This document shows, in pieces, positions 1 through 8,168 of a stretch of 64,000 nt of DNA. The stretch's first letter is position 1, and each line of letters begins with the position of its first letter. The position numbers were made by a program, and so were the translations under genes. Source of the DNA: Streptomyces sp. NBC_01451 (lineage in GTDB: Bacteria > Actinomycetota > Actinomycetes > Streptomycetales > Streptomycetaceae); the NCBI RefSeq assembly GCF_036227485.1, contig NZ_CP109479.1, positions 6,634,001-6,698,000 of the forward strand. The letters are read 5' to 3'. The notes under the pieces are model-generated. The model had not been told where the DNA came from, ran no database searches, and saw nothing but the letters and a program-made list of their open reading frames with translations.

Positions 1-177
1 GTCGAACTGGGCTCCGTGATCGCGGTCGGCGTGCTCCTGGACACCTTCCTCGTCCGGACGTACCTGGTGACGAGCGCGAGCGTGGCGCTGGGCCGCAGGG
101 TGTGGTGGCCGGGCGAGCTGTCCCGCAGGCCCGACCCGGACGCCGTACGACGGGAACGGCAGCCGGAACCCGTATGA
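1..177 (+). CDS. MMPL/RND-family transporter, C-terminal fragment
   Basis: Open from the first base in frame 1 to a TGA, giving 58 residues of a C-terminus. It reads as the last transmembrane helix of an MMPL-type exporter: a hydrophobic stretch with GVLLDTFLVRTYLV followed by a short basic tail after RVWWPGEL. The DT-LVRT and R-WWP pattern is characteristic of the end of actinobacterial MMPL lipid/antibiotic exporters. Most of the gene lies outside the window. The kinase/regulator pair that follows on the same strand often sits beside such exporters, so a regulatory link is possible but not shown. Confidence 0.8.
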   Translation, partial: VELGSVIAVGVLLDTFLVRTYLVTSASVALGRRVWWPGELSRRPDPDAVRRERQPEPV

Positions 178-195
178 CATCCGTCGTACGAGCGA

Positions 196-228
196 GCGGG
201 CGCCCCTCCCTGACGGCGGGGCGCCCGC
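196..228 (+). terminator. Intrinsic-type hairpin after the MMPL gene
   Basis: Perfect 11-bp inverted repeat (arms 196-206 and 218-228) with an 11-nt loop, 19 nt after the stop of the upstream gene. There is no U-tract, which is usual in Streptomyces terminators. It lies just before the ribosome binding site of the histidine kinase, so it may separate the two transcription units. Confidence 0.7.
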
Positions 229-245
229 TGACGGAGGATGACCCT

Positions 246-1529
246 GTGCAGCCAACCACCGGAAGAGCGGCCCCTGTTGGACGGGGCGAGCGGATCATGG
301 CGGCGATCACCCGCGACCCCCGCAGCGCCCCGCACGCGCTCCGCAACGACGCGCTGCTGGCGTCGGCCGGCGCCGTGATCGCCACGGCCCTCGCCCTGCT
401 CACCGACGGGGGAAGCACCCGGCCGGACGTACTCGACCAGGGCGGCCGTCCGGACGTGCTCGGCTGGGCGCTGCTGCTCGGCGCGTACGTGCCGATCGTG
501 TGGCGGCGGCGCCGTCCGATGCTGGTGCTCGTGGCCGTGGTGGCGCTCGTCGTGCCGTACCACGCGCTCGACTACAACCACACCGCGCCGACCCCGGCCG
601 CGTACATCGCGCTGTACACGGTCGCCGTCACCGGCCGCCCCCTGCGCACGATCGTGACCGGAGCCGTGGTTCTCGGCATCGCCCTGAGCGTGATGCTCAC
701 CGTGAGCATGCACCAGGCCGTCGAGCTGCTGCGGATCTCCGGCTGGATCGCCGCGGTGCTCTTCTTCGGCATCGACGTCCGCTTCTACCGCCAGTACGTG
801 TCGGCCATCGTCGAGCGTGCCGAACGGGCCGAACGCACCCGCGAGGAGGAGGCCCGCCGCCGCGTCGCCGAGGAACGCCTGCGCGTGGCCCGTGACCTGC
901 ACGACCTGCTGGCCCACACCATCACCCTCGTCGGCGTCCAGACCGCGGTGGCCGCACACGTCCTGGCCGCCGACCCGGACCGCCTGGACCGCGCGGCCGT
1001 GGCCAGGGCCCTGGACGACATCGCCGAGACCTGCCGGACGGCACGCGGTGAACTCCGTACGACGCTGGAGGTGCTCAGGGAGGGCCAGGGCGGCGGCGAG
1101 GGCCGGGGCCCGCTCCCCGGCCTCGCCGGCCTGCCCGACCTCGCGGAGACGGCGCGGGCGGCGGGCGCCGAGGTCGAGTTGGCGGTACGGGTACGGTCCG
1201 ACGCCGTACCCCCCGCTGTGGGCGCGGCGGCCTACCGGATCGTCCAGGAGGCACTCACGAACGCCGTACGGCACGGAGGACGGGACGATCTGACGGTACG
1301 GGTGCTGCTGTACGGGGGTGAGGGCGCGCTGCGCGTCGAGGTGACGGACGACGGGGTCGGGGGCGGGGCGGATGCGCCCGAGGCGCTCGGATTCGGGCTG
1401 GTGGGGATGCGGGAACGGGCGCGCAGCGTGGGCGGCACACTGGACGCCGGACCGAAGGACAACGGGGGATTCACGGTGAGCGCGGTACTTCCGCTGCCGG
1501 TGAACCGGAAAGCGGAGGAGGCCGGATGA
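246..1529 (+). CDS. Two-component sensor histidine kinase (NarL/DesK type)
   Basis: 427 aa. The N-terminal half has several membrane segments (about residues 35-200). A HisKA_3 dimerisation domain follows with the phospho-acceptor in ARDLHDLLAHT (His219), then a HATPase_c domain (about 320-425) with the N-box EALTNAVRHG and glycine-rich G-boxes. It should autophosphorylate and donate to the response regulator at 1526, with which it overlaps by 4 nt (ATGA). Start chosen at GTG 246 because GGAGG lies 8 nt upstream; an ATG at 297 would remove 17 residues. The frame stays open upstream to 102, but that part crosses the preceding terminator and is not convincing. Signal unknown; the MMPL exporter next door is the obvious candidate target. 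Confidence 0.9.
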   Translation: MQPTTGRAAPVGRGERIMAAITRDPRSAPHALRNDALLASAGAVIATALALLTDGGSTRPDVLDQGGRPDVLGWALLLGAYVPIVWRRRRPMLVLVAVVALVVPYHALDYNHTAPTPAAYIALYTVAVTGRPLRTIVTGAVVLGIALSVMLTVSMHQAVELLRISGWIAAVLFFGIDVRFYRQYVSAIVERAERAERTREEEARRRVAEERLRVARDLHDLLAHTITLVGVQTAVAAHVLAADPDRLDRAAVARALDDIAETCRTARGELRTTLEVLREGQGGGEGRGPLPGLAGLPDLAETARAAGAEVELAVRVRSDAVPPAVGAAAYRIVQEALTNAVRHGGRDDLTVRVLLYGGEGALRVEVTDDGVGGGADAPEALGFGLVGMRERARSVGGTLDAGPKDNGGFTVSAVLPLPVNRKAEEAG

Positions 1530-2194
1530 CCACCATTCGCGTACTGCTGGCCGACGACCAGACGCTCGTACGGGCGGCGTTCGCCATGCTCGTCGAGTCT
1601 GCCCCGGGCATGGAGGTGGTGGGGCAGGCGGGTACGGGCCGACAGGCCGTCGAACTGGCCCGCAGCACCCGCGCCGACCTGGTCGTCATGGACCTCCGCA
1701 TGCCCGACCTCGACGGCATCGAGGCGACCCGGCTGATCGCCGCCGACGAGGACCTGGCGGGCGTGAAGGTGCTTGTCCTGACGACGTACGACACGGACGA
1801 GCACGTGGTGGAGGCGCTGCGCGCGGGCGCGTCGGGCTTCCTGGTCAAGGACACGAGGCCCGCGGAACTCCTGGACGCGATCCGCACGGTGGCGGCAGGC
1901 GAGGCCCTCCTCTCACCGGGACCCACGGCCCGCCTGATAGCCCGCCTGCTGCGCAACGCCGAGGCGCCGACGACGACGGCCGGCCCCGAATGCCTGTCGG
2001 AACGGGAACGCGGGGTACTGAGGCTGGTCGCGCGGGGCCTCAACAACACGGAGATCGCGGAGACCCTGGGCCTGAGCCCGCTGACCGCGAAGACCCACGT
2101 CAGCCGCATCATGGGGAAGCTGGGCGCGCGGGACCGGGCGCAACTGGTGATCGTGGCGTACGAGTCGGGGTTGGTGACACCGAGGGCGGGATGA
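1526..2194 (+). CDS. NarL/LuxR-family response regulator
   Basis: 222 aa. Receiver domain (about 1-125) with acidic pocket DD10-11, phospho-acceptor Asp56 in VVMDLRMPD and the conserved Lys in FLVKDT. C-terminal LuxR helix-turn-helix (about 155-215) containing LSERERGVLRLVARGLNNTEIA. Its ATG overlaps the kinase stop (ATGA), so the two are translationally coupled and form a cognate pair. It probably regulates the neighbouring exporter, by analogy with other NarL-type pairs; that is inference. Confidence 0.93.
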   Translation: MTTIRVLLADDQTLVRAAFAMLVESAPGMEVVGQAGTGRQAVELARSTRADLVVMDLRMPDLDGIEATRLIAADEDLAGVKVLVLTTYDTDEHVVEALRAGASGFLVKDTRPAELLDAIRTVAAGEALLSPGPTARLIARLLRNAEAPTTTAGPECLSERERGVLRLVARGLNNTEIAETLGLSPLTAKTHVSRIMGKLGARDRAQLVIVAYESGLVTPRAG

Positions 2195-2199
2195 GGGCG

Positions 2200-2304
2200 G
2201 AGGGCGAGTGGCGCAAAGGGGAGGGTGAGTCCGGGGCCGAGGGCGAGTGGCGCAAAGCGGAGGGTGAGTCCAGGGCGGAGGGCGAGTGGCGCAAAGCGGA
2301 GGGG
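2200..2304 (+). repeat. 39-bp tandem repeat, about 2.7 copies
   Basis: Three head-to-tail copies of a 39-bp unit starting gagggcgagtggcgcaaag (2200-2238, 2239-2277, 2278-2304 partial), beginning 6 nt after the response regulator stop. Only a few substitutions separate copies. Because 39 is divisible by 3 the repeat is open in several frames, but no start, ribosome site or coding bias supports translation. It fills the first third of the gap before the sialidase. Confidence 0.85.
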
Positions 2305-2500
2305 TGGGGGTGCGGGTACGTATGTTCCGTACGCGCCCAGTGCGGTGACGACCCATCAGTGGAGTTACTGTCGCCTCCTGCCATTTCCTGACACCTCCTG
2401 CCGCTTACTGCCACCCTCCCCGGCCGCCGCCGTACCGGCGCTCCGCCCCCCCCACTTCCCGACTCCACTCCTCCACTCCTCCACTCCGCAAGGGAGAGCG

Positions 2501-3724
2501 ATGACGCCCCTGAGCCGTACCCTGCTCGCCGCGACCACCGGCGCTGCCCTGATCACCGGCACCGGCATCGGCACCGGCCTCACCGCGGCGAAGGCCCAGG
2601 CGGTCACCCGCTCGTACTGCACCTCGTCCGTCCCGTACATCGCGGGCAAGGGCGGCTACGACACCTACCGCATCCCCGCGACCGTCACGACCCGCAAGGG
2701 CACCCTCCTGGCCTTCGCCGAGGGAAGACACAACAGCGCGGGAGACAGCGGCAACATCGACGTGGTCCTGCGCCGCTCCATGGACGGCGGCTGCACCTGG
2801 GGCCCGCTGTCGGTGGTCGCGGCCGGGCGCGGTGACACACGGGGCAATCCGGCGCCGGTGGTGGACGGGAAGACGGGCGACATCGTGCTGGTGACGTCGT
2901 ACAACTCCGGCGCCGTGACCGAGGCCCAGATCATGCGGGGCGAGGCGACACCCCAGCAGAGCCGCCGCGTCTTCGTCCAGACCAGCACCGGTACGAACGA
3001 CGGCCGCCGCTTCACCCCGCCGCGCGACATCACGGCCCAGGTGAAGCTCCCGAACTGGCGTTGGTACGCGACGGGTCCGGGCCACGCGGTGTACCTGTCG
3101 CAGGGCCCGCACACGGGCCGGATCGTGATCCCGTCCAACCACTCGGCGGCCCCTCCCGCGGGCTCCCCGGACACCGGCCAGGAGTCCAGGTACTACGGCG
3201 GCCACGCGATCTACAGCGACGACGCCGGCCGCACCTGGCACCTGGGCTTCGTCGACGACTCGTACGACGGCATCGAGAACGCCAACGAGACGAGCGCCGC
3301 CCAACTCCCCGACGGCAGGCTGTACTTCTCGTCCAGGGACCAGAACGGCCTGATGCCGGGGAACCGGTTGGACACCTATTCGAGCGACGGCGGGGAGTCC
3401 CTGGACCGCCCGTACACCGTCCAGCCCACTCTGAACGACGTCCCGATCGTCCAGGGCAGCGTGCTCCAACTGCAGGGCGGCTCGCACGCGTTGCTGTTCT
3501 CGGGCCCTTCCGACCCCACGGCCCGCCGGTCGATGGCCATCTGGCGGAGCGAGGACGGAGGAGAGACGTTCACGAAGGCGCTGACACTGTCGGACCGGAG
3601 GGCGGCCTACTCCGACCTGGTACGGGTGGACCGACGGATGGTGGGCGTGCTCTACGAGACGGGGGCCGAGGGGACGTACGAGTCGATCGAGTTCCGGCGG
3701 GTGTTGGTGGGTGGGGTGGGCTGA
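2501..3724 (+). CDS. Secreted exo-alpha-sialidase (GH33)
   Basis: 407 aa. ATG 2501 is preceded by AGGGAG and opens a Sec-type signal peptide (basic start, hydrophobic core about 6-30, AKA-Q region). The mature protein has the sialidase YRIP motif (Arg57-Ile-Pro), Asp boxes SMDGGCTW, SDDAGRTW and degenerate SSDGGES and SEDGGETF, the acid NET motif, a second conserved Arg in SSRDQNG, and GVLYETG near the end with the catalytic Tyr/Glu. These are the residues of GH33 six-bladed propellers that release terminal sialic acids from glycans. The frame is open further upstream but that part is low-complexity. A NanA-superfamily aldolase and an ABC importer lie 2.4 kb downstream on the other strand. 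Confidence 0.9.
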   Translation: MTPLSRTLLAATTGAALITGTGIGTGLTAAKAQAVTRSYCTSSVPYIAGKGGYDTYRIPATVTTRKGTLLAFAEGRHNSAGDSGNIDVVLRRSMDGGCTWGPLSVVAAGRGDTRGNPAPVVDGKTGDIVLVTSYNSGAVTEAQIMRGEATPQQSRRVFVQTSTGTNDGRRFTPPRDITAQVKLPNWRWYATGPGHAVYLSQGPHTGRIVIPSNHSAAPPAGSPDTGQESRYYGGHAIYSDDAGRTWHLGFVDDSYDGIENANETSAAQLPDGRLYFSSRDQNGLMPGNRLDTYSSDGGESLDRPYTVQPTLNDVPIVQGSVLQLQGGSHALLFSGPSDPTARRSMAIWRSEDGGETFTKALTLSDRRAAYSDLVRVDRRMVGVLYETGAEGTYESIEFRRVLVGGVG

Positions 3725-4058
3725 GAAGCGGGTGGGCCCGAGAGACGCCCCCGGCATCAGCCGGCGCTTCCGGCCGGGACCACCCAACGTGTCGACTGGC
3801 TGTGGACCTGATGGACGCACTCCGGCAGTACGTACGTGACGCCCGCGCCAGCCGGGTGGAGTCGACGAACCTCCGGCTCGACGATGGCGGAGGGCCCAGG
3901 TCGATTACGGGGAGTGCCCGTCCGGCTCCATCTGGTTCGCCCCGAAGCGTGTGGCCTCGCTCACCCAACCTGGAATGTCAGCCCCAGCCTGTAACCTGGC
4001 GCGCCTCTGCTGGTCGAGCGGTTCCGGCCGCGATACAGGAGGCCCTCAAACGAGCTGT

Positions 4059-4079
4059 GGCGGCACCCGAGGTGCCGCC
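4059..4079 (+). terminator. Short GC hairpin
   Basis: Perfect 9-bp inverted repeat GGCGGCACC/GGTGCCGCC with a 3-nt loop, 335 nt after the sialidase stop. It could be a terminator for a long sialidase transcript or mark a lost gene. It lies 64 nt before a stronger hairpin. Confidence 0.4.
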
Positions 4080-4142
4080 CCTCAGAGGTGGAGGATCTTC
4101 GTCCTCTTATGCGTCCTCGCAGTTCAGAGGCGCTTTTTGGGC

Positions 4143-4180
4143 CGGTGCTTCCCCTGGGCACCACCCCAGGGGAAGCACCG
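4143..4180 (+). terminator. Strong 16-bp hairpin in the gene-poor interval
   Basis: Perfect inverted repeat: arms 4143-4158 and 4165-4180, loop CACCAC. Such a long perfect stem is typical of a Streptomyces terminator and could act on both strands. It is 420 nt from the nearest recognised gene end, which suggests a missed or decayed gene before it. Confidence 0.6.
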
Positions 4181-4545
4181 ACAAGCCGTCGCTGGACCGA
4201 CCAAGGCGCAACGTCAGCTTCAGTGAATGTAACGGTGCAGCCTGTAGATCCATTCCATAAAGTTCGGGAGTGTTGATTCCTACCCGCCGGTAAGGCCAAA
4301 AGTTTAGGGAATGAGACGCCGGCGATTCCGCTCCCGCGCAGCTCCTGTGTGCCCTTACCTCAAGGGTGACATTTCCGTGATGCCCGAGCGGTGCTATATC
4401 CTGCTCGATCAAGAGCGGTGCCGTCTTTTGTTGACCCCACCAGTCCACTTGATCGATCACACCAGTCGGTCTTCGGCACTCTCTTACTCCCGCTTTACAT
4501 CGCTGGACCGGCCAAATAACAGAACGCAAAGTCAGAAGGCTGGGT

Positions 4546-4848
4546 ATGGACTCCCCTACCGCCACGGTCATGATCGTTGCCATTTTTGGCGTGACCGTCG
4601 TTCTCATCGTGAAGTACCTCTCCTCCGCCCCGGCGCGCATCGCCGCCGTCCTGGGCGCGGTGGCGATCCTGTTCGGCGTCATCCCGCGCATCATCGCCCC
4701 GATGTCCGACCCCGTCACCGCGCCCTCGCCGACGCCCACCACGACGGTCACGGTTGCCCCTACGCGGACGGAGGCTGCCGGGTCGATCGCGGAACCGCTC
4801 AACTCCCCGCTCCCGTCGCCCGCTTCTTCTCCTGCGGGCGGCATCTGA
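4546..4848 (+). CDS. Small two-helix membrane protein, unknown function
   Basis: 100 aa, with GAAGG 8-12 nt upstream of the ATG. Two hydrophobic helices (about residues 6-24 and 31-50) separated by a short basic loop, then a Pro/Thr/Ser-rich tail (about 52-100), likely extracytoplasmic. It ends TGATG, the A being shared with the ATG of the Crp-type regulator, so the two genes are translationally coupled. No family recognised. The coupling suggests that this protein senses or transmits something for the regulator, or is simply co-expressed. Confidence 0.65.
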   Translation: MDSPTATVMIVAIFGVTVVLIVKYLSSAPARIAAVLGAVAILFGVIPRIIAPMSDPVTAPSPTPTTTVTVAPTRTEAAGSIAEPLNSPLPSPASSPAGGI

Positions 4849-5714
4849 TGCCTCCTCGTCTGGGCGAGACCTATAGCCGGCTCACGCCATCGCGTCCCCG
4901 TGCCAACCACATGGAAGGCGGGATGCAGTCGATGGTGCTCGGCAACTCCATCTACACCTTCGACGAGGGGACCGGACTCGTCGGCCATGGACTCTCCGGC
5001 TCCCGCGCGGTGAGCGCCCTGATCAACCTGAATCCCTTCCTCGCAGCTCTCGGCCCCAGCATGAGGCACGACTTCGTCACCCTGATGTCGACCCGCTCCA
5101 ACATCCGTGGCGCGCAACTGCGCGGCTCGAACGGCATGGCGGTGCACATAGTGCTCTCCGGCTGTGTGTACGAGGAGTCGACGTTCGGCGAGAACACGAC
5201 GGTGCGCATCCATGGCACCGGGGCCGTCCTCGGGGTTGCCGAAGTCTTCGACGAGGACCTCCTGGCGCCCACCACGCGCTGCCTCAACAACACCCTTACC
5301 CTGGCGCTTCCGCTCTCACGGATGCGAGCCCTCGCTGAGGGCAACGGCTCGCTGGCCACCGCACTCGGGAGGGTGCTCGCCGAGCAACTGGTCACCGGTG
5401 AGCGGGTCTACAACCGTCACGCGCTCTCACCGGAGAGCAGGCTCGCCGGCCTCTTCGTGTACCTGCTCGACAGGTGTGCCGTCCCGTGCTCGGAGTACGG
5501 ACGGATGGTGGATGGCCCTTCCCAGACCGACCTGGCCGCCGCGCTCTCGGTCAGCAGGGCCACGATCGAGAACGCGCTCAAGGTCCTGCGGGCGAACGGC
5601 CTCGTTTCGACCGGCTACCGTCAGTACAGGTTCCCGGACGAGCGGCGGCTCGCCGTTTTCGGAAGGGTCAGGACGCCCTCGCAGACCGTCACAGGAGCTG
5701 CGGAAGTTCAATAA
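4848..5714 (+). CDS. Crp/Fnr-family transcriptional regulator
   Basis: 288 aa from ATG 4848, which overlaps the preceding stop by one base. An N-terminal extension of about 50 residues is followed by a cyclic-nucleotide-binding-like beta domain (about 75-165) with GAVLGVAEVF in the place of the usual phosphate-binding cassette, a long dimer helix, and a winged HTH (about 222-262, SQTDLAAALSVSRATIENAL). The cassette lacks the canonical GE-RS residues, so cAMP binding is doubtful. An alternative start at ATG 4932 has a better ribosome site (AAGGCGGG) and would remove the extension. A strong terminator follows at 5730-5769. Confidence 0.8.
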   Translation: MPPRLGETYSRLTPSRPRANHMEGGMQSMVLGNSIYTFDEGTGLVGHGLSGSRAVSALINLNPFLAALGPSMRHDFVTLMSTRSNIRGAQLRGSNGMAVHIVLSGCVYEESTFGENTTVRIHGTGAVLGVAEVFDEDLLAPTTRCLNNTLTLALPLSRMRALAEGNGSLATALGRVLAEQLVTGERVYNRHALSPESRLAGLFVYLLDRCAVPCSEYGRMVDGPSQTDLAAALSVSRATIENALKVLRANGLVSTGYRQYRFPDERRLAVFGRVRTPSQTVTGAAEVQ

Positions 5715-5729
5715 TCAATAAACCAGTCG

Positions 5730-5769
5730 AGGGCCCGTTTCCGGAAAGTCGTCTCCGGGAACGGGCCCT
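5730..5769 (+). terminator. Terminator after the Crp-type regulator
   Basis: 15-bp stem (5730-5744 with 5755-5769, one G-T pair) and a 10-nt loop, starting 16 nt after the stop codon and followed by a short T-containing run. Confidence 0.85.
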
Positions 5770-6096
5770 TTCAAGTTCGAGGTCTTCCCGTTCTGGTCAA
5801 TTCGATTAGCACTTACCTCGACATCGAGATAAGTGCCGGTGTAAGCGTGTTTATGTGCGGTAAATATGAGGCTTATTTTCCTTTTGGGGACTTGTCGACT
5901 GCTTTGCGTTCGTTTGGGGTGGGGTGACTTTCGTCACCCCACCCCTGCATACGCGTCAGGGCCTATCTCTGAGTAGATCGAACTCGTCGTCCCGGACGGC
6001 CTGGGGCGCACCACGGCGGGGTGGCAAGTAAGCTCACCCGCCACCGTCCAACGGGAAAGGTGAACGGGCGAGACGGCTTCGCCCCTCCGCACCCCG
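5770..6096. other. Intergenic gap between convergent genes
   Basis: Low-GC stretch (about 5790-5910) with no coding signal, then a perfect hairpin at 5916-5945 and about 150 nt of GC-rich sequence down to the end of the aldolase gene. I see no gene in it. Confidence 0.6.
5916..5945 (-). terminator. Terminator for the minus-strand aldolase/ABC operon
   Basis: Perfect 13-bp stem GGGGTGGGGTGAC/GTCACCCCACCCC with a TTTC loop, located 150 nt past the stop of the aldolase gene. It may act in both directions, since two transcription units converge here. Confidence 0.65.
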
Positions 6097-7032
6097 TCAC
6101 AACAACCCCGCCCCCGCCAAGAACTTCCCCACCCGCTCCACCTCGTCCTCCGACAACGGGATCTGCGGATCGGCGGTGACCGGGCAGTCGATCACGCCCC
6201 GCAGATAGAGCGCCGCCTTGAACGCCCCCAGCCCCGCCGAGCTGCCCCCCATTCGCACGGGATCTCCCGCCGCCACCATCCCGAACAGCACACACAGCCG
6301 TTCCTGCTCTGCTCGCGCCCGTCCCCAGTCGCCCGCCCGGCAGAACCGGTTCAGGCGTACGTAGCCGTCCGGGTCGACGTTCGCGAGCCCCGGTACCGCC
6401 CCGTCCGCCCCCAGCGCCAGTGCCGAGTCGACGAGCAGCTCGCTCCCGGTGAGGACGCTGAACCCGCCGATCCCGGGGTGTTCCCGCGCCCCCGTCACCA
6501 CCGCGCGGAACGATGCCAGGTCGCCGCTCGAATCCTTCAGGCCCGCCAGGACACCGTCCGCCGCCAGTTCCAGGACCAGGCCCGCGGGCAGCTTGCTGTG
6601 CACGGAGGCCGGGAGGTCGTACGCGACGACAGGGACCGGGCTGCCCGCTGCCACGAGGCGGAAGTGGCGGGCGATCTCCGAGGGGTGGGTGCGGGTGTAG
6701 AAGGGGGCCGTGACCACGACCGCGTCCGCGCCCGCCGCCGAGACCGACCGTACGTGGTCCAGTACCCGGGGGGTCGTCATGTCGATCGCGCCCGCCAGGA
6801 CCGGCAGCGCGCCGGCGACATGGCCGACCACCGTCTCCACCACCAGCCGGCGCTGATCGTCCGTCAGATACGCCGCCTCCGACGACGACCCGAGCACGAA
6901 CAGGCCGTCCACGCCCGCCTCCACCAGGTGGTCGACCAGCCTGACGAGCGAGCGTACGTCCACCTCGCGGTCCGGTGTCAGCGGAGTGCAGACGGGAGGG
7001 ACGACACCGGTCAGCGGGGTGGGGAAGGTCAT
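6097..7032 (-). CDS. DapA/NanA-superfamily aldolase (dihydrodipicolinate synthase family)
   Basis: 311 aa TIM-barrel Schiff-base aldolase. The catalytic Lys166 is in GLKDSSGD and the conserved Tyr138 in AYDLP; the phosphate/carboxylate loop reads GSSSE (48-52) instead of GTTGE. The family cleaves or forms pyruvate-containing compounds: N-acetylneuraminate lyase, DHDPS, KDG aldolase and others. The altered loop and YDLP instead of YNxP make true DHDPS unlikely. It is the last gene of the ABC-importer operon, its ATG overlapping the ATPase stop (TGATG), so it probably acts on the imported compound. With a sialidase nearby, a neuraminate-lyase-like role is plausible, but nanE and nanK partners are not in the window. 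Confidence 0.82.
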   Translation of the reverse strand: MTFPTPLTGVVPPVCTPLTPDREVDVRSLVRLVDHLVEAGVDGLFVLGSSSEAAYLTDDQRRLVVETVVGHVAGALPVLAGAIDMTTPRVLDHVRSVSAAGADAVVVTAPFYTRTHPSEIARHFRLVAAGSPVPVVAYDLPASVHSKLPAGLVLELAADGVLAGLKDSSGDLASFRAVVTGAREHPGIGGFSVLTGSELLVDSALALGADGAVPGLANVDPDGYVRLNRFCRAGDWGRARAEQERLCVLFGMVAAGDPVRMGGSSAGLGAFKAALYLRGVIDCPVTADPQIPLSEDEVERVGKFLAGAGLL

Positions 7033-8168
7033 CAGGGCTCCCTGGGGTCTTTCGGGCCGTGCGGCGGTACGGAGGTGGGGTCGGGGACGTCGGCTACAGG
7101 GCTCTTCTGCACGTCGGGCACGGCGGCGACCGCCTGGGCGACCAGGTCACGCGTCGTCCGGCCCTCCTCCACAGGGTGGTGGCATCGGAACCGGTGTCCC
7201 GGGATTGACGCGGCCGTGAACTCCGGCATCCGTTCCGCGCACACCTCCGTCGCCTTCCAGCAGCGCGTGCGGAACGGGCAGCCGGACGGAGGATGGGTTG
7301 CTGAGGGGACCGGGCCGACCAGCGGGATCGGGTCGATCGGGTCCAGCAGGCCCGGCGTCGCCGAGAACAGTGCCCGTGTGTAGGGGTGGCGGGCTCCGTC
7401 CGTCACCTCGTCCGCGGGGGACTCCTCCACGATCCGGCCCAGGTACATCGTGATCACCCGGTCGCTCATCCGCCGTACCGTCTGGATGTCGTGCGAGACG
7501 AAGACCAGGGCCAGGCCCAGCCGCTCCTTCAGGTCCAGGAGGAGGTTCAGGATCTGGGCGCGGACCGACACGTCCAGCGCGCTCGTCGGCTCGTCCGCCA
7601 CCACCAGGTCCGGGTCCAGCGCCAACGCCCTCGCGATGGCGACCCGTTGGCGTTGGCCGCCCGACAACTGGCCCGGGAGGCCGTCCGCCAGGGCCCGAGG
7701 CAGGCCCACCAGGCCCATCAACTCCCTTACCCTCTCCTCCCGTTCCTTCGTCGTGCCCCGTCTGTGCACGTCCAGCGGGTCGCGGAGGATCTGGCGGACC
7801 GTGAGGCGGCGGTTCAGGGCCGTCGACGGGTCCTGGAAGATCATGCCGGTGCCCGTGCCGATGGCCGACCGGCGGTCCGCCGCCTTCATCGTCCACAGGT
7901 CGTCGCCGCGGAACGACACGTGTCCCGACGTCGGTGGCTGTACGCCCACCAGCACCTTCGCCAGCGTCGACTTGCCGCAGCCCGACTCGCCCACCACGCC
8001 CACCGTTTCGCCGGGCGCGACCGTGAAGTCGGCGCCTGTCAGGGCGTACACGCGGTCGCGGGTGAACAGGCCGCCGCTGCGGGCCTTGTGGACCACGTGC
8101 GTGTCCGACAGTTCCACCAGCGGGGTCGACACAGGAGTGGCCGTGGCCGTAGCCGTACTGGTGCTCAC
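7032..8168 (-). CDS. Oligopeptide/dipeptide-type ABC transporter ATPase (DppF-like)
   Basis: 378 aa starting GTG 8168, overlapping the upstream gene by 4 nt (GTGA). Walker [10 protein letters not shown] (60-68), signature LSGGQRQR, Walker B LVVADEPTSALD, H-loop SHD, then the C-terminal oligopeptide-type extension with CPFRTRC and a later cysteine pair, typical of Dpp/Opp ATPases. It forms the second nucleotide-binding domain of the importer whose other ATPase is fused to a permease at 8165. A much longer frame reaches 10166 but its upstream part is only the antisense shadow of the fused gene. Confidence 0.93.
   Translation of the reverse strand: MSTSTATATATPVSTPLVELSDTHVVHKARSGGLFTRDRVYALTGADFTVAPGETVGVVGESGCGKSTLAKVLVGVQPPTSGHVSFRGDDLWTMKAADRRSAIGTGTGMIFQDPSTALNRRLTVRQILRDPLDVHRRGTTKEREERVRELMGLVGLPRALADGLPGQLSGGQRQRVAIARALALDPDLVVADEPTSALDVSVRAQILNLLLDLKERLGLALVFVSHDIQTVRRMSDRVITMYLGRIVEESPADEVTDGARHPYTRALFSATPGLLDPIDPIPLVGPVPSATHPPSGCPFRTRCWKATEVCAERMPEFTAASIPGHRFRCHHPVEEGRTTRDLVAQAVAAVPDVQKSPVADVPDPTSVPPHGPKDPREP

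Larger units (their letters stand above)
3725..4545 (+). other. 821-nt gene-poor interval
   Basis: No reading frame here has convincing codon bias, ribosome site or recognisable motif on either strand. GC content drops, notably about 4230-4310 and 4440-4540, which may contain the promoter of the small membrane protein at 4546. Two hairpins (4059-4079 and 4143-4180) lie in the middle, and a 9-bp direct repeat GAGCGGTGC occurs at 4386-4394 and 4413-4421, 27 bp apart, near a TATATC sequence. It may contain decayed genes that I cannot identify. Confidence 0.6.

Noticed and set aside
2200-2304. Coding repeat protein
   Set aside because: No ribosome site or start with coding bias; unit is open in several frames only because its length is divisible by three.
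6097-7032. Lysine-biosynthetic DapA
   Set aside because: Loop GSSSE and YDLP differ from DHDPS, and it is embedded in an importer operon.
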